Shown piece after piece: positions 45,118 through 55,536 of a stretch of DNA of 64,000 nucleotides. The notes under the pieces were generated by a model that saw nothing but the letters and a program-made list of their open reading frames with translations, searched no databases and was not told where the DNA came from. The position numbers and the translations under genes were made by a program. The stretch covers positions 1-64,000 of the forward strand of contig JACRLQ010000098.1 in NCBI GenBank assembly GCA_016215155.1, read 5' to 3'. Every line of letters starts with the position of its first letter. Position 1 is the stretch's first letter. The stretch comes from Nitrospirota bacterium. Lineage in GTDB: Bacteria > Nitrospirota > Thermodesulfovibrionia > Thermodesulfovibrionales > UBA6898.

Positions 45118-45446
45118 CCCCTGAGGTTCTGTATGAGGCGCTTTCAAAATACGCTGCCGCCCTGGGCATGGAGCTCAACAATGACAGGTCTTTTGTGCTT
45201 GATATCCTCTCCGGCCTCCTCAGGAACGAAGGGCGGTATGGGTACCGTTCCTGCCCGTGCAGGCTGGCGACCGGCAACAGGACTGAGGACCTGGACATCA
45301 TCTGTCCCTGTGCCTTCCGCAACGACGATGTCCGTGAGTACGGGAGCTGTTACTGCGGACTCTATGTATCAAATGATTGGAATGAGGGTAGAATTGCAAG
45401 GCAGATTGTGCCTGAGCGCAGAAAACATAAGGAGATTTTGCAATGA
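45114..45446 (+). CDS. Ferredoxin-thioredoxin reductase catalytic chain
   Basis: 110 residues with the CPC, CPC, CYC motifs that hold the 4Fe-4S cluster and the redox disulfide: YRSCPCRLATG, LDIICPCAFRN, YGSCYCGLYV. Ferredoxin passes electrons through the cluster to the disulfide of a thioredoxin or glutaredoxin. No variable subunit is present, as in other anaerobes. The gene is overlapped at both ends by its neighbours, so the three form one operon. Confidence 0.93.
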   Translation: MTPEVLYEALSKYAAALGMELNNDRSFVLDILSGLLRNEGRYGYRSCPCRLATGNRTEDLDIICPCAFRNDDVREYGSCYCGLYVSNDWNEGRIARQIVPERRKHKEILQ

Positions 45447-45835
45447 CCGAAATTAACCTCGATGATATGAATCTTGAAGACGTGCTGTCTCTTGACGATA
45501 TGAAGTGCAGGCCTGAAATCGTCTCTCAGATAAAATTTGATGTGACCCCTCAGATGATGATGGAGCCGCGGTTTCAGTCGAAGCCTGACGACCTCGCCAG
45601 GCTCAAGGAGATATCCGGTTATATTTTCTATATCGAGACCGAAACGGAGACCCCCGGCGTTATGCTGCTGAAGATCGGCAGGACGGACATCACCACAACT
45701 ATCGGACATATCGCGGAGGTCCCTGCCGGTATGGTCCGCGATGCGATTGACAATCCTGTGCTCCCGCCCATACACGGCATGTTCGCGATATCAGATGAGA
45801 TCAGGGACTGGCTGAAAAAAGCGCTGTCCGTCTGA
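45443..45835 (+). CDS. Conserved hypothetical protein with glutaredoxin/FTR genes (130 aa)
   Basis: No family is recognised. The N-terminus is acidic (EINLDDMNLEDVLSLDDMK), followed by a possible beta-rich part (ISGYIFYIETETETPGVMLLKIGRT) and a Cys near residue 22. Its ATG overlaps the FTR stop (ATGA), so it is translated with the redox pair and may be a partner or target of it. Confidence 0.75.
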   Translation: MTEINLDDMNLEDVLSLDDMKCRPEIVSQIKFDVTPQMMMEPRFQSKPDDLARLKEISGYIFYIETETETPGVMLLKIGRTDITTTIGHIAEVPAGMVRDAIDNPVLPPIHGMFAISDEIRDWLKKALSV

Positions 45836-45851
45836 CTGTTTTTTTTCGGAA

Positions 45852-45892
45852 TAAAAAAAAGGGCTGGCCCCTGATACCGGGTCCAGCCCTTT
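45852..45892. terminator. Bidirectional terminator between the FTR operon and hppA
   Basis: GGGCTGG ... CCAGCCC forms a stem of seven or more pairs with a mixed loop (45861-45889). On the reverse strand it is followed by a run of eight T, on the plus strand by TTT. It ends both convergent units. Confidence 0.85.
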
Positions 45893-45912
45893 GGTATTTC
45901 CTCGTACTGCTT

Positions 45913-47991
45913 TTACAGCATCGGAACTATCAGGAGCGCGACGATGTTGATGACCTTGATCATCGGGTTGATAGCGGGTCCAGCGGTATCCTTGTAAGGA
46001 TCGCCGACAGTATCCCCCGTGACGGAGGCCTTGTGTCCATCGCTGCCCTTCTTATGGACCTTGCCTTTGGAATCGGTGACTCCGTCTTCAAAGGCCTTCT
46101 TGGCATTGTCCCACGCGCCGCCGCCGCTGGTCATGGCGATGGCCTGGAAGAGTCCGGTCAGGATGCTTCCGATAAGAACGCCTCCGAGCGCCTCTTTCCC
46201 AAGGAGAAGCCCCACGACTATAGGAGCGACGACAGGAATAAGGGCCGGGACCATCATCTGCTTGATGGCCGACTGCGTGACGATATCAACGCACTTGCCA
46301 TACTCAGGCTTTGCCTTATACTCCATAATGCCGGGGATCTCCCTGAACTGCCTTCTGACCTCATCAACGATGCTGCCCGCCGCCTTGCCGACCGCCTCCA
46401 TAAGGAGCGAGCCGAAGTAGTAGGGAAGAAGTCCTCCAATAAACAGACCTGCCAGGACCATGGGGTTTGAAAGATCGAAAAGGACCGGGGTCGAAAACGA
46501 CCGCGAATATTCTGCAAAAAGAACAAGCGCTGCAAGTCCTGCAGAGCCGATGGCATAGCCCTTTGTAACTGCCTTTGTGGTGTTGCCGACCGCATCAAGA
46601 GGGTCTGTAATGTTGCGGATCTCTTCAGGCAGACCTGACATTTCAGCGATACCGCCTGCGTTGTCAGTGATCGGTCCGTATGAGTCGATGGCGACAACGA
46701 TACCCGTCATTGAGAGCATCGAGACGGCTGAGAGGGCGATAGCAAAAAGACCGCCCGTCAGATCACCATCAAACCCGCCGCCAAGATGATAGGCGCCGAG
46801 GATAGAAGCGACGATGACTAAAACAGGCGCCGCGGTTGACTTCATGCTGACCGCGAGACCTGCAATGACGTTAGTGCCGTGGCCGGTCAAACTGGCCTGC
46901 GCGATGTGCTTAACCGGGGCGTATTCCTTGGCCGTAAAGTACTCGGTTATGGCCACGATAAGGCCTGTCAGGGCAAGGCCGATCAATGACATAAGAAATA
47001 CATTCATCTGTGTAAATGACGGATGGCTGACTACTGAAGCCATTGCCTCCGGGCTTTTAAGGAATTCGCCGGTCACAATATAAAAGGTTACTGCCGCAAG
47101 GACACCTGCGACGGCAAGACCCTTATAGAGAGCGCCCATAATATAGTTGCTTTTGCCGAGCCTCACAGCAAAGGTTCCGATAATGGAGGCGATGATCGAT
47201 ATGCCGCCGAGCATCATCGGGAATTCGACCCAAGGGCTGTTGGCCCCGAAAACAGTCTTGGCAAGAAGCATTGCCGCAACGAGCGTGACCGTGTAGGTTT
47301 CATAAAGGTCGGCTGCCATACCAGCGCAGTCACCGACGTTGTCACCGACGTTGTCCGCGATGACGGCCGGGTTTCTGGGATCATCTTCAGGAATGCCTGC
47401 CTCAACTTTTCCGACGAGGTCGGCGCCTACGTCGGCAGCCTTTGTATATATACCGCCTGCGATACGGGCGAACACACTCATGAGTGAGCAGCCGAAGCCC
47501 AGACCGATCAGCGCATGAAATGCCTGTTCAGGGGCTGACTGTTTTGCAATAAAATAAAAGCCGGCCAGGCCTATGATGCCGAGACCGACGACCATAACAC
47601 CGGTAACCGAACCGCCCTTGAAGGCAAGTCCGAGCGCCGCCTGCAGACCCCTGCTTGCGGCCGCTGTCGTACGTACGTTTGCACGGACCGTGACCCACAT
47701 GCCGACAAAGCCTGCGAATGCCGAGCCGACGGTCCCGATTATGAAGCCGATAGCCGCCCACATCCCGAGCTGGGGTATTGCCGCAATCGCAACAACCAGA
47801 ACGACTGCCACCATGGCGACTGTTTTGTATTCACGCGCCAGAAACGCATAAGCGCCCTCTTTTACCGCATTTGAAATCTCCTGCATCTTTGCACTTCCCG
47901 CATCCTGCTTGTTCACCCACATTGCGGTCATAATGGCGTATACGACGCCTAACAATCCGCAACCTAAAGCAAAAAGTATTGTTGAACTCAT
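45913..47991 (-). CDS. hppA: Membrane-bound pyrophosphatase, K+-independent proton-pumping type
   Basis: 692 residues and about 16 membrane helices. The pyrophosphate site is [19 protein letters not shown], with [23 protein letters not shown] before it and [17 protein letters not shown] near the end. [10 protein letters not shown] has Lys where K+-dependent enzymes have Ala, so this is the K+-independent, H+-pumping class (family knowledge). It uses pyrophosphate to pump protons. Nearby Sat releases pyrophosphate, so HppA both pulls the reaction and saves energy. Confidence 0.96.
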   Translation of the reverse strand: MSSTILFALGCGLLGVVYAIMTAMWVNKQDAGSAKMQEISNAVKEGAYAFLAREYKTVAMVAVVLVVAIAAIPQLGMWAAIGFIIGTVGSAFAGFVGMWVTVRANVRTTAAASRGLQAALGLAFKGGSVTGVMVVGLGIIGLAGFYFIAKQSAPEQAFHALIGLGFGCSLMSVFARIAGGIYTKAADVGADLVGKVEAGIPEDDPRNPAVIADNVGDNVGDCAGMAADLYETYTVTLVAAMLLAKTVFGANSPWVEFPMMLGGISIIASIIGTFAVRLGKSNYIMGALYKGLAVAGVLAAVTFYIVTGEFLKSPEAMASVVSHPSFTQMNVFLMSLIGLALTGLIVAITEYFTAKEYAPVKHIAQASLTGHGTNVIAGLAVSMKSTAAPVLVIVASILGAYHLGGGFDGDLTGGLFAIALSAVSMLSMTGIVVAIDSYGPITDNAGGIAEMSGLPEEIRNITDPLDAVGNTTKAVTKGYAIGSAGLAALVLFAEYSRSFSTPVLFDLSNPMVLAGLFIGGLLPYYFGSLLMEAVGKAAGSIVDEVRRQFREIPGIMEYKAKPEYGKCVDIVTQSAIKQMMVPALIPVVAPIVVGLLLGKEALGGVLIGSILTGLFQAIAMTSGGGAWDNAKKAFEDGVTDSKGKVHKKGSDGHKASVTGDTVGDPYKDTAGPAINPMIKVINIVALLIVPML

Positions 47992-48131
47992 CCACTTCCT
48001 CCTTTTTTAAAAAAATTTTTTATATGAAAAAAATCGTAATCTGGCCATTAAAAAGTGTCTCCCTGCTTCACCTCCTCCAGGCTCGGTATTATAAAAAAAA
48101 TTTATTCGTTTGTAAATAATATTAATATTAT

Positions 48132-48578
48132 TTATCCGGGATATTTGTCCGAAATATAGTCCTTCAGATAATGGTTCTCCGCCCTCAGATCGCTGACCTG
48201 CGCCTTTACGACGTCCCTGATGGAGATCATGGCCACAAGACGGTTTTTTTCGAGGACCGGAAGGTGTCTGATCCGGTTTTTGATCATGATCGACGTCACA
48301 TAGCAGAGGTCATCGTCGGTCTCGACTATGATCAGATTGGTGGACATCACTTCATGGACCTGGATGTCCTTAAAATGCCTGTCTCCCTTCCTCGTCCAGC
48401 ACTTAAGCACGTCCCTCTCGGTGAACATCCCGACCGGCTTGCCGTCATTGTCAACCACGACGAGTGCGCCGATCTCGTTTTCCACGAGCAGGCTCACTGC
48501 GTCCGCGACGGTCTTGTCCTTTCCCAGCGAGATCAACTCCTTCTCAACATCTCCAACCATTTCCTTTACTGTCGCCAT
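48132..48578 (-). CDS. Protein with two CBS domains
   Basis: 148 residues made of a CBS pair: VADAVSLLVENEIGALVVVDNDGKPVGMFTERDVLK and DDLCYVTSIMIKNRIRHLPVLEKNRLVAMISIRDVV, shown here by their ends. CBS pairs bind adenine nucleotides and sense energy charge. It lies between qmoC and hppA on the same strand, so it may sense AMP or ATP for the sulfate-reduction enzymes, since Sat uses ATP (inference). Confidence 0.92.
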   Translation of the reverse strand: MATVKEMVGDVEKELISLGKDKTVADAVSLLVENEIGALVVVDNDGKPVGMFTERDVLKCWTRKGDRHFKDIQVHEVMSTNLIIVETDDDLCYVTSIMIKNRIRHLPVLEKNRLVAMISIRDVVKAQVSDLRAENHYLKDYISDKYPG

Positions 48579-48623
48579 CTTCGGTACCTCCAGTACTTCC
48601 GCTTATAAGCGTTAAACAGCCTG

Positions 48624-49781
48624 TTAATTTCCCGTGTCCCTGCCGGTCTGCCTTGAATAGACCAGCGCGGTCGTCCTGTATGCCATATGCGCCATTTTTG
48701 AAAAAGGCGCATATGCAAAAAGGAAGAAGACCAGACAAAGGTGCGCAACGTATGTCGGATAGGCCGCCACGGTATTGGCCATCCTCAGAAACTGCGCAAG
48801 CAGTCCGGAAATTCCGACCCCTGCAACTAAAGAGATGAACAACCAGTCGTAGTAGCTTCCCAGCCCGGCCTTGCCCTGGTTTTTGAACCTGTTGGACATC
48901 ATGAGAAAAATCCCGAGCACCAGGGCCGCCGCGCTGACGTTTCCGATAGGTTTATATATGTAGGCAAGCCAGTCCAGCATATGAACGTCTATGCCCTCAG
49001 ACAGGTGCAGATGATGTATGTATTCCGGGATGACCCTCGCAAAGGCCAGTATGGTCGTTATGAACAGACCGATAAAGCTGTAAAAAACCAGCATATGCGC
49101 CGTTGCCCTGTCTTTCGTGACCTCGCATTTTTTAAACCTGTTATGTCCGAGGATATCCATGAAGGTATCCGACAGGGCCTTCCCGAAATCCCCGGAGCTC
49201 ACCCCGCCGTTTGCCGCGGCCATGGCCCTCCAGTATTTAGTGACGCCCAGATACAGACTGAAGACGGCAAAGAGGGCGGCAGCGGTAAACACGGTGTCGA
49301 CATAATAAAGGGAAAAAAGGAACTTTCCGAAAACTATCTTCCCGTTTTCCGTTGGGACCCCATCCGTAAAAAACCCCTGGGACGCGATGATTAACGTATA
49401 AAGCAGCACCGGCGCCGCAAGCAGCACCAGAAGAAACTTCGGCTGATTGACCATCCTGGCAAGAAAACCGGGGACCGAGAATTCCTCTATGCTGAGCTTT
49501 CTTATCGCGCCCAGGACCTCGCCGGGCTTCGCGCCCCTCGGACAATAGGCCGTGCAGTCGCTGCACTGATGGCATAGCCAGATGTCGGGGTTCCCGAAGA
49601 GTTTGTCCTTCATACCCCACTGGGCCTGGACCATCTCTTTCCTCGGGAAAGGCTTGTCATCGGGGGTCACGTTACATACGACCGTACAGGTTGAACACTG
49701 GTAGCACTTCTTCAGAGATTCACCCCCGGCATTTATTACACTGTTTATAAAATTCAGGTCCGGCTTGATCTGTTCTGTCAT
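48624..49781 (-). CDS. qmoC: Quinone-interacting membrane-bound oxidoreductase subunit C
   Basis: 385 residues, an HdrC-HdrE fusion. The N-terminal part has two 4Fe-4S motifs, CYQCSTCTVVCNV and CHQCSDCTAYCPRG. The C-terminal part has six membrane helices with histidines for haem b (LGHNRFKKCEVTKDRATAHML and others), like the NarI family. It would take electrons from menaquinol and pass them to QmoA/B. A gap of about 100 bp with a small repeat separates it from qmoB. Confidence 0.95.
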   Translation of the reverse strand: MTEQIKPDLNFINSVINAGGESLKKCYQCSTCTVVCNVTPDDKPFPRKEMVQAQWGMKDKLFGNPDIWLCHQCSDCTAYCPRGAKPGEVLGAIRKLSIEEFSVPGFLARMVNQPKFLLVLLAAPVLLYTLIIASQGFFTDGVPTENGKIVFGKFLFSLYYVDTVFTAAALFAVFSLYLGVTKYWRAMAAANGGVSSGDFGKALSDTFMDILGHNRFKKCEVTKDRATAHMLVFYSFIGLFITTILAFARVIPEYIHHLHLSEGIDVHMLDWLAYIYKPIGNVSAAALVLGIFLMMSNRFKNQGKAGLGSYYDWLFISLVAGVGISGLLAQFLRMANTVAAYPTYVAHLCLVFFLFAYAPFSKMAHMAYRTTALVYSRQTGRDTGN

Positions 49782-49851
49782 TATATTCCTCCTCTGATAA
49801 AAGTCTACTTTTTGCCAAATGTCCTTAACCCGTGATGCGCCCCTATGTGTT

Positions 49852-49868
49852 CCCCCTTGATAAGGGGG
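49852..49868. repeat. CCCCCTT palindrome between qmoB and qmoC
   Basis: CCCCCTT-GAT-AAGGGGG, followed by a further run ending AAAGGGGGG at the qmoB end. Such palindromes are common dispersed repeats. Here it lies within the qmo operon and could tune the amount of qmoC mRNA. Confidence 0.45.
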
Positions 49869-49883
49869 GAATTGAAAGGGGGG

Positions 49884-52109
49884 TTAAAATTCCTTAAAAG
49901 GATTCGGCCCTATCTCTTCCACTCTTTCCACGAAATCGTTTATCATCTGCGGCAGCTTGTCATAGTCTGATATCGACACCTGCATTAACTGACAGCGGTC
50001 GGACTCAAGCTGGAGCTTGTCGAGAGTTTCCTTGACCTTGCTGAAACGATAGTTCGCAAGCTCACTTCCCTTTACGAAATGGCACTGGTAATTCTCGCCG
50101 TATTTGCAGCCAAGGAGGATCATTCCGTCGATGCCGGTTGAAAAGGCGTCCGTGACCCAGACCAGGTTTGTGGACCCCAGACACCGTACAGGAATTATCC
50201 TTACGGCCGGGTTCAACTTCATGCGCTTTATCGCGGCGCTGTCGAGCGCCGGACATGCGTCGTTTTCGCAGGCAAGGACGATAATCCTGAAGTCGTCTTC
50301 GTTGATATCGACTCCCTTTATCATCGAGCCGACGATGTCGACACTGAAGTCCTTGAACGCCACTATCCTCTCAGGACAGGCGCCCATGCATGTCCCGCAG
50401 CGACGGCAGCGGTTGATCCTGTAAAAGGGAGTCCCCTTTTCATCTTCGTCGATCGCGCCGAAAGGACATTCTTCGGTACAGCGCTTACAAGAGGTACACC
50501 TGATCATCATCGGGTCAGGATAGGTGACGTCCCATGCCCTCGGATGTACGGCGATACCCTTCGCCACATGCTCAACGCACTGTATGGCCTTAAGCGCGGC
50601 CCCGGACGCGTCCTGCGCGGCCTCGGACATATTCATCGGCTGACGCACGCAGCCTGCCGAATAGATGCCGGTCCTCCTCGTCTCGTACTGGAAGCATATG
50701 AAGTTCGAGTCCGCAAACCCGTAGGCCCCCTCAAGGGTCGGGATTTCAGGTCCCTGGCGGTAACCCAGATTAAGTATGTAATCCGGTTTTGCGGTCTCCT
50801 CCAGATAGGCCTTTTTGGCGTCGTCGCCTTTTTTGCCGGCCTCGCTGAGCCCGTCGAGATATTCCTGCGGCGCCCTCGTGGCCGGGACGATGCCCGTGGC
50901 AAGCACGACGAGGTCGGCCTCTACACTGATCTTTTCACCAAGCAGGGTATTTTCGGCCTCGACGAAGAGGTTGCCGTTTCCGGCGTCCGCAATCCCGGTT
51001 ACGTCGCCCTTCGTAAGAAGGACACCGGGGTCATTCTGCATGTTTTTATAAAACAGCTCCGACTGTCCGGGGGTCCGTATATCTTTATAAAAAATCATCG
51101 CTATCGCATCGGCGCTTTTTTCTCTTACATATTTCGCCTGCTTAAGAGAAGTTGCGCAGCAAAAAGATGAACAGTACGGAAGATGGTTTGCGTCCCGTGA
51201 CCCGGCGCACTGTATGAAGGCCACCTTCATCGCGGGCTTGCCGTCTGAAGGACGGACTATCCCGCCTTTTTTGGCCATCTCTTCCATCTGGACATTGGTG
51301 ATTACGTTCGGGTGTCCGTACCCGAGATGCCCGAGTTTCGTAGCGTCATAGGGCGTCCAGCCGGCGGCCATGACGATCGCGCCGATCTTTATGGTTTCGG
51401 TCGAGCCGTTGCCCGTAAGGGTAACATCGAAAAGGCCCGGCTGTCCGTCCGTCTTTTCGACCATCGTTGACTTATAGACCTTTATGCCTGAATGCGCTTC
51501 CACTTCCCTGATCGTGTCGAAGATCATGGGCTCGTCAAGTTTCTCGTACGGGTAAGCCCTTGGCGCCTCTTTGTAAAGTTTAGCGGACCATCCGCCGAGT
51601 TCGGCCTCTTTTTCGACCAGCGTCACCTGATAGCCGGCATTGGCGGCCTCAAGCGCCGCAGTAAGTCCGGTAATTCCCCCGCCGATGACCAATATCGAGT
51701 TGCTGAGGTCAGGCAGGATATTCGGCTCGGGGAGGCTCCCCTTTTGGGTCTTTATAATGCCCATCTTCATATAGTCATCAGCCAGAGTCTGCGTGGCCTC
51801 CGTCATAGGGTCGGAGGTCCAGGACACGAATTCCCTGAGGTTGACCCTCTCGACTATGGCGCCCGGGAAGTCAAATTCCTCGAACTTGACCCTCGGCGAA
51901 CAGGCCCCGATAATAAGGGTGTTCGTCCCCGCGCTGACATCGTTTTTTATCAATTCAAGCCCTTCGGGGCTGCAGAGTATCTGATGTTCCCTTACAGAGT
52001 CCGCCGGTATCTTCGCGGCGATTGAAGCGCTCTTTTTCAGTTTTTCGATATCAACCGTCTCAGCAATATTACAGCCCTTGCATATATATACACCGAATTT
52101 TTTCTCCAT
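49884..52109 (-). CDS. qmoB: Quinone-interacting membrane-bound oxidoreductase subunit B
   Basis: 741 residues, HdrA-like with an MvhD-like tail. The flavin fold begins SILVIGGGITGLTAALEAANAG. Two 4Fe-4S motifs follow: CTSCKRCTEECPFG and CRRCGTCMGACPER. The C-terminal 140 residues (IIVLACENDACPALDSAA, IPVRCLGSTNLVW, LLGCKYGENYQCHF) are MvhD-like and hold a 2Fe-2S centre in relatives. It links the membrane subunit to AprBA. The start is eight bases after the qmoA stop. Confidence 0.95.
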   Translation of the reverse strand: MEKKFGVYICKGCNIAETVDIEKLKKSASIAAKIPADSVREHQILCSPEGLELIKNDVSAGTNTLIIGACSPRVKFEEFDFPGAIVERVNLREFVSWTSDPMTEATQTLADDYMKMGIIKTQKGSLPEPNILPDLSNSILVIGGGITGLTAALEAANAGYQVTLVEKEAELGGWSAKLYKEAPRAYPYEKLDEPMIFDTIREVEAHSGIKVYKSTMVEKTDGQPGLFDVTLTGNGSTETIKIGAIVMAAGWTPYDATKLGHLGYGHPNVITNVQMEEMAKKGGIVRPSDGKPAMKVAFIQCAGSRDANHLPYCSSFCCATSLKQAKYVREKSADAIAMIFYKDIRTPGQSELFYKNMQNDPGVLLTKGDVTGIADAGNGNLFVEAENTLLGEKISVEADLVVLATGIVPATRAPQEYLDGLSEAGKKGDDAKKAYLEETAKPDYILNLGYRQGPEIPTLEGAYGFADSNFICFQYETRRTGIYSAGCVRQPMNMSEAAQDASGAALKAIQCVEHVAKGIAVHPRAWDVTYPDPMMIRCTSCKRCTEECPFGAIDEDEKGTPFYRINRCRRCGTCMGACPERIVAFKDFSVDIVGSMIKGVDINEDDFRIIVLACENDACPALDSAAIKRMKLNPAVRIIPVRCLGSTNLVWVTDAFSTGIDGMILLGCKYGENYQCHFVKGSELANYRFSKVKETLDKLQLESDRCQLMQVSISDYDKLPQMINDFVERVEEIGPNPFKEF

Positions 52110-52117
52110 CTTGGCCT

Positions 52118-53371
52118 CTACCTCCTCACACTCTGAATGCTTTTGATTGCAACCCCTGTTGCATCCTGGACCGATTTTGCGACATCGACCGGGCTCTTGA
52201 GAGTGCCGACCGCATATACACCCTTCATCAGGGTGGCCGGCATCACGAAGCCTTCAGGAGTATATGAGACCTGTACCGGGATCTTGGAGCTGCTCGTCGA
52301 GGGGACCATTCCGGTGGCAAGCACGACCATGTCGAACGCCTGTTTGATCTTCTTTCCCTGGAGGATGTCCTCGGCCTCGATGATGGGGTTTCCTGTTGCC
52401 GGGTCCTCCGTGATCCTTGCAATTTTTCCCTTGATCAAAGAAACATTGGGGTCTTCCTTGACCTTCCAGTAAAACTGCTCGTACCGTCCGGGCGTCCTGA
52501 TATCGATATAGAAGATACTTGCGGTCGAGTCGGGATACTGCTCCCGCAGATAGGTCGCCTGTTTGAGTGAGGCCATACAGCAGATGAAGGAGCAATAAGG
52601 GAGATGGTTTTCGTCCCTGCTGCCGGCGCACTGCACGAAGGCGATACTCTTTGGTTCTTTGCCGTCGGAGGGCCTCAGGATCTTTCCTCCGGTCGGTCCG
52701 TTGGGAGACGCAAGCCTCTCCATCTGCATATTGGTAATTACATTCTTGATATTCCCCGCTCCCAGGTTGTCGAGCTTTGTGACATCATAGGGGTCCCAGC
52801 CCGAGGCAAGGATGATCGAGCCGACGTTTACCGTTACAGTCTGCGGCTTCATATCGAGGTCTATGGCGTCGTACTTGCAAGCCTCGGCGCACTTTCCGCA
52901 GGCCTTGCCTTTACAAAACCTGTCATCAATTGCATAAACAAACGGGAAGGCCTGGTTATGCGTGATGTAGGCGGCCTTTGTCTTGTCCATCCCGAAATTG
53001 AATTCATTCGGCATCTCGACAGGACAGGCCTCTGCGCAGGCGTTACAGCCGACGCATTTATCATTAACATAACGGGGTTTCACCTTTATCGTTACTTCAA
53101 AATTCCCTTCCTGCCCGGTGACCTTCTCGACCTCGGCCATCATATGGAAAGTAACGTCCCCGCTGTTTTTGATCCTCTTGAAATTGATCTCCAGACCGCA
53201 GTTCGGCGGACAGAGCTTCGGGAAGTACTTGTTAAGTTGTGTGACCCTGCCCCCAAAAAACGGGGTTTTTTCAACAATTATGACGTCCGAGCCGGCCTCT
53301 GCCGTCTCGACCGCCGCGGTGAGGCCGCTGAAACCCCCACCGATTACCAACACCTTTTTATTTTCTGCCAT
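52118..53371 (-). CDS. qmoA: Quinone-interacting membrane-bound oxidoreductase subunit A
   Basis: 417 residues, HdrA-like flavoprotein. KVLVIGGGFSGLTAAVETA binds FAD, CPPNCGLEINFKRI follows the first strand set, and CVGCNACAEACPVE holds a 4Fe-4S cluster; KACGKCAEACKYDAI adds further cysteines. With QmoB it moves electrons to AprBA. First gene of qmoABC, separated from aprA by about 150 bp with a hairpin. Confidence 0.95.
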   Translation of the reverse strand: MAENKKVLVIGGGFSGLTAAVETAEAGSDVIIVEKTPFFGGRVTQLNKYFPKLCPPNCGLEINFKRIKNSGDVTFHMMAEVEKVTGQEGNFEVTIKVKPRYVNDKCVGCNACAEACPVEMPNEFNFGMDKTKAAYITHNQAFPFVYAIDDRFCKGKACGKCAEACKYDAIDLDMKPQTVTVNVGSIILASGWDPYDVTKLDNLGAGNIKNVITNMQMERLASPNGPTGGKILRPSDGKEPKSIAFVQCAGSRDENHLPYCSFICCMASLKQATYLREQYPDSTASIFYIDIRTPGRYEQFYWKVKEDPNVSLIKGKIARITEDPATGNPIIEAEDILQGKKIKQAFDMVVLATGMVPSTSSSKIPVQVSYTPEGFVMPATLMKGVYAVGTLKSPVDVAKSVQDATGVAIKSIQSVRR

Positions 53372-53482
53372 ATCTATCCTCCTTTAGGCAGTAAGTCTAT
53401 CGCGACCGGATAATGCATACTGCGCACCGCAAAAAAATTTTTTTGTGCATTGTGCATTATGCATTGCACGGCAAGAAAGAAG

Positions 53483-53506
53483 CGGGGAGGGCCGAAACCC
53501 TCCCCG
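53483..53506 (-). terminator. Hairpin between aprA and qmoA
   Basis: CGGGGAGGG-TTTCGG-CCCTCCCCG is a nine-pair perfect stem about 14 bp after the aprA stop. On the reverse strand it is followed by GCTTCTTTCTT, a weak T-run. It may let only part of the transcripts continue into qmo, or protect the aprBA mRNA end. Confidence 0.65.
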
Positions 53507-53519
53507 TAATGAATTTCAA

Positions 53520-55523
53520 CTACGGATACATCTGAACATACGGGACCTTCTTGAATTCCCATGTGTTTGTGTCTGCGTTGTACTTGGAATTGGTGAAGCA
53601 CTTCCAGTTTACGTCATCGATCTTGTTGAAGTCGCCCCTGTAGTAGTAACCAGGATACCTGGACTCTTCCCTGAAGAGGATATGCCTTGCATGCGCCTCT
53701 ACCGACAGGATTCTGTGGTAGTTCTCGAAGCACCTCAAGAGCTCATGGAGGTCTTTTGCCGCCATTTTGGCTGCGTCCTCTTTCAGCATCTCAAGCTTCG
53801 CAAGCCCTGCTTCAAGCATCGTCCTGGAGGTCATGTACCAGGTTGCAACCCCGCCGAAGTACTCGTCGGCGATCTTCTGGAACCTGAGCTGAAGTGACTT
53901 CGGACCGATGTAGTTCGGATTGATCGTGGGATCAGTCGTGTACACCTTGTATTTCTCGTACATCTCAAAAGGCAGATAGAGCTCAGCGGCGATCTCGTCA
54001 AGGGACAGCTTCGGAGACGGCTTGTAATCAGCATGGTCAAGTATGTACTGCAGTGCCGACTTGGCCGCTATCCTTCCCTCAGCATGTGAACCTGAGGAGA
54101 ACTTATGGCCGGATGCGCCGACAACGTCGCCAGCCATGAAAAGACCTGGAACTGTGGACATCCTGTTATAGCCCCAGCTGTAGTGCTCAGGGGTGCCCGG
54201 CAGATCGCCAGGGCCGCTTACCCAGAAGCCCGCGCAGCCTGCGTGTGAGCCCAGGAGATAAGGCTCGGTAGGCATGATCTCTGAAGGGGTCTTGTCAGGC
54301 TCGATATTGGTCGCAGCCCAGATGGACGCCTGACCGATAGCCATATCGAGGAAGTCTTCCCAGGCCTCTGCCTCGAGGTGCTTCATCTTCTTCTTGCCTT
54401 CTTTTTCACCAAGCTTGTCCGCAAATGCCTTGCCCAGTTCCGCCATGGCGGTGTGGGTGTTCATAAGGATCGGGCCCTTGCCGTCTTTCATGGCCCTCAT
54501 CATCAGATGGTTTCTGATGGCTGTGCCCATGCCCTTGGCGTAGTCTCCGTATCGTGCCACTGCGTCATCAAAATATTCCTTGTTGGTGCAATAGTCTTCC
54601 CCAAAGCTGTCTGTCGCCTTCGCCTTGAAGAAAAGGAACCATGCGTCGACCGGGCCGTATCCGTCTTTGAACCTTGCGGGCACGAACCTGTTTGCCATCA
54701 GTGAGAGCTCCGCGCCTGCCTGCATACCGAAGGCATAGCCTGAACCCGCGCTGAACACAGGGTACCATGTCCTTCCCATACCCTCGCCGACGGACCTCGG
54801 CCTGAAGCAGTTGACCGCGCCGGCTGTAGCGCAGATCATCGCCTTTGCCTTGAAGGAGTAGATCTTGTTCTCTCTGGTGCTGAAGCCGATGGCGGCTGCA
54901 ACGTTCTTGCCGTTTGTGTCCATGACGGCCTTCACGATGAAGACCCTCTCAAAATGGTTCTGTTCCATACCGGTCTTTTCGCGGTTGGTCGCGAGGGCCT
55001 TCTTTGCTGCCTCGGCCACGATGACCTTGTAGGATTCGCCGTTGATCATGATCTGCCATTTTCCGGACCTGACGGGTGTACCGCCGTCCTTCAGGCTTGC
55101 CTTTCCTGCATCCCTCGCCTGGAAACCGTCGAGCGAAAAGCCGTCATCGCCCTTCTTCCAGATCGGAAGTCCCCACTCCTCGAAGAGCTGGACGGAATTG
55201 TCAACGTGCCTGCCCAGATCGAATACGAGGTCTTCCCTGATGATGCCCATAAGGTCGTTTCTTACATACTTGACGTAATCGGCAACCTGGTTTTCGCCGA
55301 CGTATGTATTGATGGCCGACAGACCCATAGCAACCGCGCCGCTTCTGTCGGTTGCAGCCTTATCGACCATGACGACCTTAAGCCCTTTTTCATTTGCCCA
55401 GCGGGCGCCTTCAAAAGCCGCGCCGCATCCTGCCATACCGCCGCCCATGATCAGGAGGTCACACTCGACCTCGGTGACTGCGGGCTTCTGACAGTATGAA
55501 AACGTACAAGTTTCTTTTTCCAT
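53520..55523 (-). CDS. aprA: Adenylylsulfate reductase, alpha subunit
   Basis: 667 residues, fumarate reductase-type flavoprotein. The FAD fold is LLIMGGGMAGCGAAFEGARW, with DKAATDRSGAVAMGLSAINTY and SGSHAEGRIAAKSA later. It reduces APS to sulfite and AMP in the cytoplasm. The presence of complete qmoABC suggests the reductive direction; sequence alone here does not prove it. It follows aprB by 13 bp. Confidence 0.97.
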   Translation of the reverse strand: MEKETCTFSYCQKPAVTEVECDLLIMGGGMAGCGAAFEGARWANEKGLKVVMVDKAATDRSGAVAMGLSAINTYVGENQVADYVKYVRNDLMGIIREDLVFDLGRHVDNSVQLFEEWGLPIWKKGDDGFSLDGFQARDAGKASLKDGGTPVRSGKWQIMINGESYKVIVAEAAKKALATNREKTGMEQNHFERVFIVKAVMDTNGKNVAAAIGFSTRENKIYSFKAKAMICATAGAVNCFRPRSVGEGMGRTWYPVFSAGSGYAFGMQAGAELSLMANRFVPARFKDGYGPVDAWFLFFKAKATDSFGEDYCTNKEYFDDAVARYGDYAKGMGTAIRNHLMMRAMKDGKGPILMNTHTAMAELGKAFADKLGEKEGKKKMKHLEAEAWEDFLDMAIGQASIWAATNIEPDKTPSEIMPTEPYLLGSHAGCAGFWVSGPGDLPGTPEHYSWGYNRMSTVPGLFMAGDVVGASGHKFSSGSHAEGRIAAKSALQYILDHADYKPSPKLSLDEIAAELYLPFEMYEKYKVYTTDPTINPNYIGPKSLQLRFQKIADEYFGGVATWYMTSRTMLEAGLAKLEMLKEDAAKMAAKDLHELLRCFENYHRILSVEAHARHILFREESRYPGYYYRGDFNKIDDVNWKCFTNSKYNADTNTWEFKKVPYVQMYP

Positions 55524-55536
55524 TTATATAGTCCTC

